Assembly: GCA_963662175.1 (NCBI GenBank)
Contig: OY759215.1
Coordinates: 25,533,079 to 25,597,078, forward strand
From: Aradus depressus
Taxonomy: Eukaryota > Arthropoda > Insecta > Hemiptera > Aradidae
Direction of reading: 5' to 3'
Length of the DNA: 64,000 bases
Part shown: in pieces, positions 44,275 through 53,935 of the stretch
Layout: each line of letters starts with the position of its first letter
Position numbering within the stretch: position 1 is the first letter of the stretch
Program-made: the position numbers and the translations under genes
The notes under the pieces: generated by a model
What the model saw: the letters and a program-made list of their open reading frames with translations, nothing else
Databases searched by the model: none
What the model was told of the DNA's origin: nothing

Positions 44275-44679
44275 ATGACGGGACTCACTTTGACTGAAAG
44301 GGTGCATTCTATGTTCTGCATTCATTCCAATGCCACATTAATTAATAGAGACCGAATTTATGGACTGCCAAAATATATTCTATGTCCCAGAAGAAATTGG
44401 GGATCCTCATCTCCAATGCGATTCGCATGCATGTATGCCTTTGTATCCCATAGACAATTAGGTTGCTTGAAGGGCAGATCCGCCGAAGAGGCACTGAGGA
44501 TGCAGAGAACAAGCGTGGAGGAACGTAGAGGCAAATATGCTCGAAATCTATTTGCGATCATCTTTAGCTGCCTTAACGAGCTCCGTCGACGCACGACAGA
44601 GTACCTACCCAATAAAAAAACAAAGGTTTTATTAAGATGGGACAATGTGCGTTTTCTATCATACAAAGGAAAAATATAA
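44275..44679 (+). CDS. Unrecognised 134-residue open frame
   Basis: The frame begins MTGLTLTERVHSMF. It is basic in its second half (RTSVEERRGKYARN, LNELRRRTTEYLPNKK) and has no membrane segment or known motif. The same DNA is also open on the minus strand for 102 codons (44,358-44,666), which weakens either reading. Composition is more balanced than the flanks and there is no second copy in the window. It could be an old domesticated or retroposed fragment. I assign no function. Confidence 0.18.
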   Translation: MTGLTLTERVHSMFCIHSNATLINRDRIYGLPKYILCPRRNWGSSSPMRFACMYAFVSHRQLGCLKGRSAEEALRMQRTSVEERRGKYARNLFAIIFSCLNELRRRTTEYLPNKKTKVLLRWDNVRFLSYKGKI

Positions 44680-44811
44680 GTTATAAGTGGGCGCTATGTT
44701 GACTTAGAAGCAAAATAACTTTAATTTATTAAAATAATCTGTTTCGTTTGTTTGGTGTTTAAAATTAGTTTTCGTTATATTTTTAAGTTTAGTTAGTTTA
44801 TAAGTTTAGTT

Positions 44812-45099
44812 AGTTATTGTGACCCATGCCCGAGCTTTTACGAGGTCAAATTTCGTCGCTCTGGTTGACATAAAGCCCGATTCTGAAGTGGGTGTCCTAA
44901 ATTTTGCCTACCCTACATTTTAATTGACCTAGGGTCTTTAAAGAGTACCTGACATCGTACAAGCTCGGGACCATCGCATTACGCCGCATCCGAAGGACGA
45001 CGTGCTCATGGGTTTTTCACCTCCCAAATAAAAAATCTAAGGGCCTCGACCGGGTTTTCAGAAGGCAAGCACGCTACCTCTGAGCTACCGGTGCCCTCT
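44812..45099 (-). mobile_element. SINE-A, diverged
   Basis: Complete in outline, from GTGACCCATGCCCGAGC to GAGCTACCGGTGCCCTC on the plus strand, but with many substitutions and a lost B box. The flank AACTCAATAAATCGATAAGC downstream (45,123) recurs at 50,591 next to another SINE-A, so the flank was duplicated. Confidence 0.85.
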
Positions 45100-45225
45100 T
45101 GAATAAATTGAACATGTGAGTGAACTCAATAAATCGATAAGCAACTAAGTTCGAATATGATGGTTAAAAGAATATAATTTGTATCGACCTAGCTGATTGA
45201 TTCTCTTGAATCTTCTTATATAAGA

Positions 45226-45792
45226 TGTAATGATGTGTTCCCTCTATAACTCGCCGTGGAAGCCGAGAACAGACATCAAAAACACTTGAGGGCGGAAATT
45301 CCAGTTACTGGACAAAAACCCTCGTGAAATCCCTATATTTCCGATTAGGAAAAGTCTGGAGTCCAAATGATCGCCACTTCTGCTGGGAAAGGGGTGAGAG
45401 AGAGAAAATAAGAAAAAGAGTTATAAAAGAAAAACGTGGAAATATAATCTTCGTAATAAACTCAAAAATCACTTCAAAATAACTAATAGACTGGTGAAAT
45501 ATCTAATACAAAGGATCCCCTCTAAAGAATAATATATATATATAATAATTTCAAATATACTTCATTTACAATATACAGCACCTGGTATGTTCGCTCTCTG
45601 CGGAGGCAAGTTGGTCTCTCTCTAGCTCGACTAGGAATCGAAATGTGCCCCTAAGTTGATTGATGGCTCACCTAGGAGATGAGCGCTCCCGGTGTACAAC
45701 CGTTCAATCAACACAGGTACATTTCCGAACGACTATCGATAAATGAGATGGGGTGAGTTCCATATGTGAACCATATATGTAACTTCGTTACA
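45226..45792 (-). repeat. 3' LTR of the gag-only element
   Basis: 567 bp, beginning TGTAATGATGTGTTCCCTCT and ending AACTTCGTTACA on the plus strand. In element orientation this is the downstream LTR. I saw no difference from the other copy. Confidence 0.95.
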
Positions 45793-45793
45793 T

Positions 45794-45815
45794 ATTACCC
45801 CCCTCTTCCTCCTCA
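45794..45815 (-). other. Polypurine tract
   Basis: In element orientation GAGGAGGAAGAGGGGGG lies five bases before the 3' LTR. This is the expected place for priming plus-strand DNA synthesis. Confidence 0.85.
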
Positions 45816-48165
45816 AGAGAGGCAGGAAAACAAATCCGGTGGCATTACTCAAATATACCAGCTCATGTATTCACCCGTCGCAAGGATAGTCTAGCCATAT
45901 ACTATGGGGTGGGGTGGGGGACCCTCCCTGAAAAGCAAGGGGGATTGTCCCTCCTATCGTCACCAAACATCCTGTGCTGGGACGGCAGGCAGAGACTTAA
46001 ACCGAGCTAAGCGGCCTTGCTACTCCTAGGTTGCGCACAAGCTCGCCTCAGCTGGTGGAAAAATTCCCCCACCCCCTCAAAAATGCCGGGGTTCCCAGAT
46101 GACTGGTTGCGTAAACCGACAACCCATAAAGAAAAAAAAATATCAAAGGAAAAAATTTTCCAGTCACCTAAACTAGAAACTAGACTCACGATGAGTGGGT
46201 AACCTCTAAGTTTAGGCTGCGGGTGAGTACAATGATAAACCCATGGCTGGTCAGTAGTCATAATAAGTAACCAAAACAAATATACATCATATGTACAAAT
46301 TGCCACCGGTTTTGTCCAAAAATACTAATAACGACCATTGGTCTTTTCAAAATAAAAAAAATACTTGCCCTCCAAAAACAAAAAAATTTTCCCACATTAT
46401 GGATACTTCCTATTAAAATTTATACAATAATTTCAATTTAACTCGAGAGTCAGCAGGCCTTGGTTATTTTACCATAAAATGCTCAGACTATTTCTGTTCT
46501 TCGCATTATCAGGAAAAAAGTAACCACAAACGCAAGTGTGATGGTGAACACAAATTTAATTGCGAAGGCAATTTGAGATCCTATGATCCCCAAAAGAAAT
46601 TATTCCATCTCACTGTAAGGCGTTTGTAACCACATAAAAAAACCTGTAAGCTGATCTCGGTTCTATCCTTGAATTTAAAACACAAGTATAATTCAAGTAT
46701 CCATTTATCTAACAATTAACTACAATATTTTCCTAAGTCCTATATCATAATATACAAAAATTGACTTTCTTGGTTCAAAAGAGAAAAATTATTAAGACCC
46801 CATAATCCTAACAATCTTTTCCTAATTTACCAGTCTTCAAAAGTACAATATAGTAAAGAAAAAATGATATGACAATATTTACAAAAATTCTTCGGTGTCC
46901 CTTATCAAAAATTTACACAATTCAAAACAAATTAAATTGGGAACACATTTTCATTTTTCATTGAAGTTCATATAGGAAGGTTTTCAAATGCATACTCATT
47001 TTTCAATAATTATATGAAACAAAAAACAACATTGTAATGACAAATATTCAATATAATTTATGTTCACTTTCCGTGATAAACCTTCTCATAACATCATCAA
47101 AATACATAATATTATATGGCCAATATATATCTTATATAAACCTGATATGCATATTTCCCAAAAATTCATATGAACATAAAGACTGAGGATAGACAACACT
47201 CACAATAGGAAAAACATATACAGAATAAGGATATAGGTACCAATGCACGTATAAACACATCAAAATATTGCGCAAATACAAATATAATAATAATCAAAAA
47301 CAATTTATGTTCATCAAATACAAAATAAACCATCAAATATTATTTCGCCGTGGTATACCGTTTCAACTGTGAAACAAGCCTTCTTAGTCTAACGGGTGAT
47401 CAGTCCGTCGAAAACAATAATAGACAGGCGACGCAAAATCTTACGCACGTCGTGCGCGCGAAGAATATTACTCAAGTATACCTTTATGTGCACACTATCA
47501 TAATCAAACATCGTTATTTACTAATATTTGAAAACCATTTACCTTGGTATACTGCGTATTTACCGCTATGCGCGACTTTGATCCATTTGTCTCTCAGATA
47601 TCAAGGTTGGATCTGCGATCTACGCAGAATTCCAAACCTGGGAAATCTCGGCTGCTGTAATGGTTCCAGGGTGAGAGATCGTGACAGGACCTCGGCTATG
47701 TAGTTCCTCTGACCTGAAACGTCTCGCACCTCATACCAAAATGACATGAGATTTCAAGAAACCATACGAGGCAACCTTCCAGACAAGTGATCTGACTTTG
47801 TCAACGCACTCAAATCAGAATGATCATAATACCAAAACAATAAAAAAAGGTCTGTGCTCACAGAACCTTAAATCGCAACTACAAATTGCGTAAAAAACCA
47901 AAATATATCGTAACCAATTACGTTATTATCAATATAAACCATATAACAATCATATCTCTTTCGGTGCACATAAAAAAAACATAGTAGGTATCATAAGTAA
48001 TCGAGTAGAAAACAATACATACATCTACAAAATTCACTTTGTTTAATCAAAACTCATTCATATAATCACAATTATCGTAAAAAAACATAAACATACCTTA
48101 TCAAAGCAAAATCGTAAATCCAAATCAATAATTAGGCCATATTCATTTATAATTAAACACTTTTA
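45816..48165 (-). other. Degenerate internal region of the LTR element
   Basis: About 2.3 kb, AT-rich and with no intact frame on the element strand, except the RNase H fossil. Frames at 46,007-46,306 (minus) and 47,350-47,703 (plus, antisense) have no recognisable domain. The region occupies the place of pol. Confidence 0.8.
47601..47835 (-). pseudogene. Gypsy RNase H fragment
   Basis: One frame on the element strand reads YYDHSDLSALTKSDHLSGRL and PRMVS, then a TGA stop, then NLMSFWYEVRDVSGQRNYIA and EVLSRS. This is the end of a Gypsy/Ty3-type RNase H domain: a TDH-like start, K-x-x-x-L-x-G-R-L, then V-x-G-x-x-N-x-x-A-(D/E)-x-LSRS. The first catalytic parts of RNase H, and all of the protease, RT and integrase, are not readable. 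It shows that the element descends from a pol-bearing parent by deletion. Confidence 0.85.
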
Positions 48166-49452
48166 TCAATTAAAACACTTTTGGATTTCTTTTTTTTTAC
48201 TCGTTTTGCAATTAGAATTGTAATTACACCTTTTATTATTCACAATACATTCCTTAATTAGACCTTTAAGCGAATCTCTACTTAAAGTAAATAATTGACT
48301 CTGTCCATTCGACGGAGAGGTTACTTTATCATTGGTTACATATCGACCTGCCTTGGCCGAAAATTGATTACCTTTGTAAACATAACTTTCAGAATTTCTA
48401 TTTCCATAACCACCATTATCTCGCTTTCTGTAATAATTACCTTGTGAATTTCTATTCACATTGCCATTAGAAAAATTACCATTAAATCTATTGCGATTGT
48501 AACCATTATATCTAAAAAATCTCATATGATTACCTTGCGATTTACTCCGATCAAAATGTTGATCATTAAACTGACCTTTACACAACAACCTTTCCGTATA
48601 ATTGGTTTCGAAATTAGAACCATTATAATTTTCGGAACTTTCAATCAAACACAATTTGTCTACCTCTTCTATCAAATTGTATAACTCCTTAAGATTGGTA
48701 GGCCTATTTTGAAAATTGCAGAAACCTCTTGTTTTAGAGTTTATACCCTCTAAAACTATTACGACGATATCATATTCACTATTTCTATCAAGTATTTTGC
48801 AAAATTTCACCACACTATCAGCAAAATCACGAAAACTTTCGTCGACCTTTTGTACTCGATGAATATACTTAAATTCATATAATAGACGTACCTTGGGAGT
48901 GGTCAGTTCCCTAATAAATTTATCTCGGATTTCATTGAAATCGCACATATTCAATTCTACTAATTTCTTCAAAATTCTATTCGACGGGTCCTTATAAGAC
49001 AATCTCTTAATTATGTCACTCATATATTGCTTCTCTATCAAATAACAATCAAATAAATTTTCCAAAAACACTATAACACTAGTAGGGTCATTAACGATTA
49101 ACCTAGGAAATGATTCGATTCTCCTCTCAATATAATTAGGAATCTTAATTTTATTAAAAGTACATTCACTAACCTTTGAATCCATACTTAGGAATGCGCT
49201 ATTCAAACCTTGATCAGATTTTTCGGGAACTTCCGTTTTTCTGGATTTCCCAAATTCGGCTGATAACTGGTTGAGGTTTTCCCGATCTGCTTGCACGGCA
49301 GTCGATAAATTATTCAACCCCAATTGGATAGCGGCCATTATTCGTTTATTTTCAGCCCTTTCTCCGACCAAACTATTTACTTTGTCGGATAAGGAATTAA
49401 TAGTGTCTATTAATTTTTCCATCATAGAAGGACTAACTGTTTCAGTCGCCAT
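48166..49452 (-). CDS. gag: Gag-like structural protein of the LTR element
   Basis: An open frame of 428 codons that would make the capsid precursor of the element's virus-like particle in the cytoplasm. The N-terminal 60 residues (MATETVSPSMMEKLIDTINS and onward) look like a coiled coil. About residues 105-270 are capsid-like, with FPRLIVNDPTSVIVFLENLF, IRDKFIRELTTPKVRLLYEF and DESFRDFADSVVKFCKIL. The C-terminal third is rich in Asn, Arg and Gly (GYNRNRFNGNFSNGN) and basic, probably for binding RNA. I find no CCHC zinc knuckle. Near the end only loosely spaced cysteines occur. The start is the first ATG after a 350-base leader. The intact frame beside a decayed pol region suggests selection or a very young insertion. 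Confidence 0.88.
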   Translation of the reverse strand: MATETVSPSMMEKLIDTINSLSDKVNSLVGERAENKRIMAAIQLGLNNLSTAVQADRENLNQLSAEFGKSRKTEVPEKSDQGLNSAFLSMDSKVSECTFNKIKIPNYIERRIESFPRLIVNDPTSVIVFLENLFDCYLIEKQYMSDIIKRLSYKDPSNRILKKLVELNMCDFNEIRDKFIRELTTPKVRLLYEFKYIHRVQKVDESFRDFADSVVKFCKILDRNSEYDIVVIVLEGINSKTRGFCNFQNRPTNLKELYNLIEEVDKLCLIESSENYNGSNFETNYTERLLCKGQFNDQHFDRSKSQGNHMRFFRYNGYNRNRFNGNFSNGNVNRNSQGNYYRKRDNGGYGNRNSESYVYKGNQFSAKAGRYVTNDKVTSPSNGQSQLFTLSRDSLKGLIKECIVNNKRCNYNSNCKTSKKKEIQKCFN

Positions 49453-49801
49453 CTTAAGATTGCTAAGAAAACTAAAGAAAACAAATTAACAAACAAGATC
49501 CTACCTAAGTCTATAATCCCCAAAGTGAATCACCAAGAGGTCAAAGTTCCAAGAACTATAGGATCAAGGTGCTCAACTGTTCAAGTACTAAAACTTTCCA
49601 CAAAAATCCAAAATCTTTCACAAAATATAAAAACGGGATCCAGGAGACTACAAATGAATTAGCTTGCCCATACAAACCAATTCTAACTTGCCCCGACAAC
49701 TACCCACGCTAGAGACAAAAGAAAAAGTCTCAGCGTCTTCCTAGGCAGACTTTCGAAAGAAAGAAAAATGACGAAAAAAGGACAACGACCTTAACCACGC
49801 T

Positions 49802-49812
49802 CTCTGCTACCA
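49802..49812 (-). promoter_or_regulatory. Primer-binding site, initiator tRNA-Met type
   Basis: In element orientation TGGTAGCAGAG lies four bases after the 5' LTR. It pairs with the CTCTGCTACCA end typical of animal initiator tRNA-Met. The downstream bases GCGTGGTTA resemble those at 5184. Confidence 0.85.
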
Positions 49813-49816
49813 TGTG

Positions 49817-50383
49817 TGTAATGATGTGTTCCCTCTATAACTCGCCGTGGAAGCCGAGAACAGACATCAAAAACACTTGAGGGCGGAAATTCCAGTTACT
49901 GGACAAAAACCCTCGTGAAATCCCTATATTTCCGATTAGGAAAAGTCTGGAGTCCAAATGATCGCCACTTCTGCTGGGAAAGGGGTGAGAGAGAGAAAAT
50001 AAGAAAAAGAGTTATAAAAGAAAAACGTGGAAATATAATCTTCGTAATAAACTCAAAAATCACTTCAAAATAACTAATAGACTGGTGAAATATCTAATAC
50101 AAAGGATCCCCTCTAAAGAATAATATATATATATAATAATTTCAAATATACTTCATTTACAATATACAGCACCTGGTATGTTCGCTCTCTGCGGAGGCAA
50201 GTTGGTCTCTCTCTAGCTCGACTAGGAATCGAAATGTGCCCCTAAGTTGATTGATGGCTCACCTAGGAGATGAGCGCTCCCGGTGTACAACCGTTCAATC
50301 AACACAGGTACATTTCCGAACGACTATCGATAAATGAGATGGGGTGAGTTCCATATGTGAACCATATATGTAACTTCGTTACA
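49817..50383 (-). repeat. 5' LTR of the gag-only element
   Basis: 567 bp, the upstream LTR in element orientation, identical by eye to 45,226-45,792. It should hold the promoter. A TATA-like TATATATAT lies at about 50,126-50,134. Confidence 0.95.
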
Positions 50384-50627
50384 AAGATTTCTAAATAGCA
50401 GAACATTCATCAGAATTTTAGTGTTCTAAAACTAACCAGAAGATCAACAGGTCATAATTTGATCTAAAACAATCTTTTAGAAGAATAACTATCAAGTAAA
50501 ACAAATTAAAAACAACAAGAAAACTACTTTTATACGCCAAACGAACGATACAGATTGTTTAAATAAATTAAATAGATGAAGATATGAGTAAACTCAATAA
50601 ATCGATAAGTAAGTCCATTCTGATCAA
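50384..50627. other. Right flank of the LTR element
   Basis: AT-rich target sequence with no gene. The last part (50,585-50,610) repeats the ACTCAATAAATCGATAAG sequence found at 45,123, left of the LTR element. Confidence 0.6.
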
Positions 50628-50703
50628 CCCTTCGGATGGGACGTTAAGCGGTCCCGAGCATGTACGATGTCAGGTACTCGTTATAGACCTTAAGGCCCCT
50701 CCA

Positions 50704-50806
50704 GACTCTCGCGAAGTAGCACGAGGTTGTCCGAGGCACGAGAGTGTGGAGGCGCTGCTCGACCCGCCTCGTGCTTCCTCGGCTCGCCTCGTGCTACTTC
50801 GCGTCG
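50704..50806. repeat. Subterminal inverted repeats in the Harbinger element
   Basis: CGCGAAGTAGCACGAGG (about 50,709-50,725) is matched in reverse complement by CCTCGTGCTACTTCGCG (about 50,787-50,803). More CTCGTGC words lie between and after. These could be transposase or MADF-protein binding sites, which is inference. Confidence 0.75.
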
Positions 50807-51007
50807 GAGGCGGTCTTTGGTACCCGAGTCAAAGGAACACGAGGCACGAGTACGAGGGAAGGGAGGTGGACCTCCACACTCTGCTTCCTCGCTTGCCGTT
50901 CAGTGTGTTTATTTGTGTAGTTAAACTAGTTAATAGCAAACTTAGTTATTTTAATAATCTATTATTATAAATAAATATTTATTATTAATATACATTAATA
51001 ATTTATA

Positions 51008-51388
51008 ATGAGTGATTGGTCCCAAGAACTTCAGCTAAAATTCCTTGAGGCTTTTCAAGGGGAACCAGTGATTTGGGATCCCAAACATGCTAGCCACAAA
51101 GATAAGAAAAAAATTAACGACGCCTGGGGTAGAATTGAAAATGAAATTGGCAAACCCACCAAAGAACTGAAAAGCAAAAAAGACTCTTTAATGGCTACAT
51201 ATCGCGGGTATTGCAGAAAAATATCGGCTTCAATTAAATCTGGAGAGTCGTCTGAGGATGTTTATAAACCAGTATGGTTTGCGTTTGAATTAATGGATCA
51301 GTTTTTGGGTTCTGTTTACAGCTGTGGAGCTACAATTAATACACAGGAAGGTTTTTTAATTTTCTTGTTCAAAAAAATATCAACATAA
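51008..51388 (+). CDS. MADF (Myb/SANT-like) DNA-binding protein of the Harbinger element
   Basis: 126 codons. Residues about 10-85 form a MADF domain. Motifs are FLEAFQGEPVIWDPKHASHK, INDAWGRIENEIGKPTKEL and KKDSLMATYRGYCRKI, with the spaced aromatic residues of the fold and the usual W-D-P-K-H in the first helix. In PIF/Harbinger elements a Myb-like partner binds the element ends and brings the nuclease to the nucleus. After about residue 105 the frame (YSCGATINTQEGFLIFLFKK) runs antisense into the nuclease remnant, so its original C-terminus is lost. The domain itself looks undamaged. Confidence 0.85.
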   Translation: MSDWSQELQLKFLEAFQGEPVIWDPKHASHKDKKKINDAWGRIENEIGKPTKELKSKKDSLMATYRGYCRKISASIKSGESSEDVYKPVWFAFELMDQFLGSVYSCGATINTQEGFLIFLFKKIST

Positions 51389-51450
51389 TTATAATAGCAA
51401 TATGCAAAAATAGCACCAGCTGCTGCTGCTGCCACTTCGGTGTCACTCAT
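51316..51450 (-). pseudogene. HARBI1-like nuclease, N-terminal remnant
   Basis: 44 codons from the ATG at 51,450: MSDTEVAAAAAGAIFAYCYY then NYVDIFLNKKIKKPSC, followed soon by a stop. The Ala-rich start and placement, convergent to the MADF gene, fit the second gene of a PIF/Harbinger element. The catalytic DDE region is absent, so the identification rests on position and the short N-terminus. Confidence 0.5.
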
Positions 51451-51689
51451 GGTACTGAGGTGCTCGCAAAGTAACGCGAGAATGTGGATGCCAGTTCTCG
51501 CCTCGTTGCTCCTCGCCGTTAAGGAACCTCGCCGAAGTTGCTCCGTGAGAGTCTGGAGGGGCCATTAGGTGAATACAAATCTAGGACTCCCATAGTAGAG
51601 TCGGGCTCATGTCCAACAGAGTGACGAAATGCTCTGGTAGTAGGCGATATGACCGGGCTTGAGTCACAATAACTAACTGCAATATGGCC

Positions 51690-52000
51690 GAGAAGTAATA
51701 ACCCGCACTTTATATAACTTTTGAACGAGTAGTCGTATTAAGATAGATGGTATTATATCGATTAAGCCCTCCACTTGCACACAAAAATCCCAATAACTGC
51801 CGAGGTAATGACAATATTGAAGTAACATTTAATATATAAATCAATATGTCATTGATGGTCTAAATGACATCAATATTCAGTCGCATCAGCTGAAGAAGAG
51901 GGGGAGAGACCAATCGAGAGGAGTTGTAATCAAAAAGCCTAATAACTTCGTAATGACGTAACGACATGACATTTTATATGTGGACCATATGCCAACATAA
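51690..52000 (+). repeat. DR1/DR3 fragments
   Basis: Contains AAGATAGATGGTATTATATC then GATTAAGCCCTCCACTT (DR3 words) and AATCCCAATAACTGCC and CGACATGACATTTTATATGT (DR1 words). It is a mosaic of decayed repeats. Confidence 0.5.
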
Positions 52001-52215
52001 ATGTTACTGTTGAACATTGTGCTCATGGTGGTGTAAGGCTCCCCCTTGTTGGGAAATTGAAATTTCATAGTGGCAGAAGTTCAGTCCGACTCCGCCACTT
52101 CTACATGAGATGGGAATTAGACCTGGTTAAGTCTTTTATACTCGTACATCTCAGAGATGAGTTTCACAATACGCATTATATTTGAAACAAACTAAATTTA
52201 CAATGGGGGGTTTGG

Positions 52216-52408
52216 TTAAACGATGGTCCCGCGCCTGTACGATGTCAGGTACTCGTTAAAGACCCCTACCCTAGATGAATAAACTTAGGTAGGCAAAATT
52301 TAGTTCTCCTATAGTAGAGTCGGGCTCATGTCCACTGGTGCGACGAAAGAGCGCTCTGGTAGTAGGTGATATGACCAAGCAGTTAAGGGCATGAGTCAGA
52401 ACAACTAA
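52216..52408 (+). mobile_element. SINE-A 3' half
   Basis: Body from CGATGGTCCCGCGCCTGTAC to GGGCATGAGTCAGAACAACT. The tRNA-like head is absent. Confidence 0.8.
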
Positions 52409-52419
52409 ATTTACTATAT

Positions 52420-52560
52420 TATTTTTTTATTTTTGTTTATTATATATTTTTTATTCCTTTATTTATTTATTTTTTCTAATTTTTTTTATTTTTATTATTA
52501 TTTATTTTTTTATTTTTTTACTTTTCATACGAAGGTGTATATTTTTTTTTTCCAATTTTC
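52420..52560. repeat. T-rich low-complexity tract
   Basis: TTTATT-type sequence with no other content. Confidence 0.9.
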
Positions 52561-52769
52561 ATAGTTACTTATGGTCTTCATACCCATTGTAAATATCCAA
52601 GATAAATAAAGTTTAAATATTCGAATAACTAAAATTTACTTCAACAAATTTAATATAGCTAAAATCTGTTTTATTGTTCAATGCTATTCGTTTAAGTAGG
52701 TTATTTATGGGGTTCTAGTCTGGGGGTTAAGGTACAAATATGGTTACTTCAACAGCTTTACCAAGTGTA

Positions 52770-53320
52770 GGGGGATTACTGTAATCGGTCGAAAATTCGA
52801 TGCAGAGTTCTCGACGTTACTTTATGTTTTCCGATATCTAGATTCCAAATATAAATATATATAAATGTTGAGTGTGTCTGTGAATACAATAACACCCGAT
52901 TAAATAAATGTATCGACACGAAATTTTATAAGTGAATCCAGAACACTCTAACAATGACACAATTTTTTTCAGCCAAATCGACCTAAGGGATGATTAACTT
53001 AAACACTCTAATAACTGCCGAAGTAATGAATGTATTGACATGGAATCTCATATTTACAGTCAAAATCCATTGAGGACTTAACCTGTCAAATTTCAGCGAT
53101 ATCGGCTGAAGGGAAGGGGGGTTTAGGGAGGTGGCTCCATTCAAAAATCCTAATAACTGCCGATGTAATGAATTTATCTACACAAAATTTAGTAGGAGGA
53201 TTTAGAAGCCCGTATGTGAGTGAACTGTTGAATATTTACGCAAACGGTCGATTGGTATTGGAGTGGGAGTGAAAAGTTTATCGATTAATTCGTTCTGGGC
53301 AAGTATTCACCGACAACTTT
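52770..53320 (+). repeat. DR1 copy with two internal subrepeats
   Basis: Family order from GTAATCGGTCGAAAATTCG through GTGTGTCTGTGAATACAATA, AAATGTATCGACACGAAATT, AATAACTGCCGAAGTAATGA and a second AATAACTGCCGATGTAATGA, to GTATGTGAGTGAACTG. Confidence 0.75.
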
Positions 53321-53329
53321 CCCTTATTA

Positions 53330-53640
53330 GTTTTCCACTATACCGACAAAGATCATAAACTATAGAATTTCATCGTTGACCTTAAAAATAAATTTTCTTT
53401 ACATTTCCATATTTGGGTATACTCCCTCTGATCGGTATTCGTCAAAATTCATCCAGTGAGCTGTTCGGAAGATAGCAAGACGGATCCGCCATTCAAATAT
53501 ATCTTGTTTTCCGATAACAAATGCCAATAACGTTTCACCACGCAAATTACCTCATCATATCTTGGGGTAAGATAGATGGTGGCATTATATCGACTCAGCC
53601 CCCCACTAGGAGTGCTGCACGCACACTAAATTTATAATCT
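53330..53640. repeat. DR3 dispersed repeat
   Basis: Shares order and words with 55,240-55,510: ATTGACC or GTTGACCTTAAAA, then a TACTCCnTnyGATCGrTAT block, TGAGCTGTTCGGAA or TGAGCCGTACGGAA, and AATTACCT. It is non-coding and its ends are not defined. Confidence 0.55.
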
Positions 53641-53935
53641 TCAATAGGTAGTTAGGAATCAAGTTTTACATAATTTTCAGGTTTTTAAAAAATAAATACA
53701 TTATTGTCCGAAATATTTTTTGATACCTTTTATTTATACAAAATGGCAGGCCAATAAAATAAAATATTGCTTTTATAAATATCGTTTTTTGCACTCTTTA
53801 TAATTCACAAAAATGTTCCTGTTTCAAAAAGATCTTATATACATATTAAACTTTCTGAGGATCTGCCAGATAACGACTTCTTTTTTATAGAAATGTATAA
53901 TAGATATATACAACAAGCAAAAGTGCTAAGAGAGA

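Larger units (their letters stand above)
45226..50383 (-). mobile_element. Gag-only Gypsy-type LTR retrotransposon
   Basis: Complete 5158-bp element on the minus strand. It has two 567-bp LTRs that look identical by eye and a 4-bp target duplication AAGA (45,222-45,225 and 50,384-50,387). The LTR ends are TGTAA and TTACA. The primer-binding site is complementary to initiator tRNA-Met and the polypurine tract is intact. The internal region is only about 4.0 kb. It holds a full gag frame and an RNase H scrap, with no readable protease, reverse transcriptase or integrase. Such elements (TR-GAG type) depend on enzymes from a relative. Identical LTRs suggest recent insertion. Confidence 0.93.
50693..51564. 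mobile_element. PIF/Harbinger transposon, internally deleted
   Basis: 872 bp with terminal inverted repeats GGCCCCTCCAGACTCTCGCG and (inverted) GGCCCCTCCAGACTCTCACG, and a 3-bp target duplication TTA. The subterminal regions are GC-rich and full of CTCGTGC and GCACGAG words, in contrast to the AT-rich host. It carries the ends of two convergent genes, a MADF protein and the start of a HARBI1-like nuclease, fused by a deletion that removed the nuclease's catalytic part. Confidence 0.9.
50628..51688 (+). mobile_element. SINE-A copy split by a Harbinger insertion
   Basis: The SINE body reads CCTTCGGATGGGACGTTAAG to ACTCGTTATAGACCTTA, stops at 50,692 and resumes at 51,565 with TTAGGTGAATACAAATCTAG through GGGCTTGAGTCACAATAACT. 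The duplicated TTA at both edges is the target duplication of the inserted transposon. The SINE's own tRNA-like head is missing. Confidence 0.88.

Noticed and set aside
47350..47703. 117-codon plus-strand frame inside the LTR element
   Set aside because: It is antisense to the element and overlaps the RNase H fossil, which has clear family motifs on the other strand.
45230..50385. Segmental duplication rather than LTRs at 45.2 and 49.8 kb
   Set aside because: The exact TG/CA-type ends, AAGA target duplication, primer-binding site, polypurine tract and gag between them identify the repeats as LTRs.
50584..50970. 128-codon frame and a nested 65-codon frame over the Harbinger left end
   Set aside because: They run from SINE body through a terminal inverted repeat and its GC-rich subterminal repeats, so they cross an insertion boundary.
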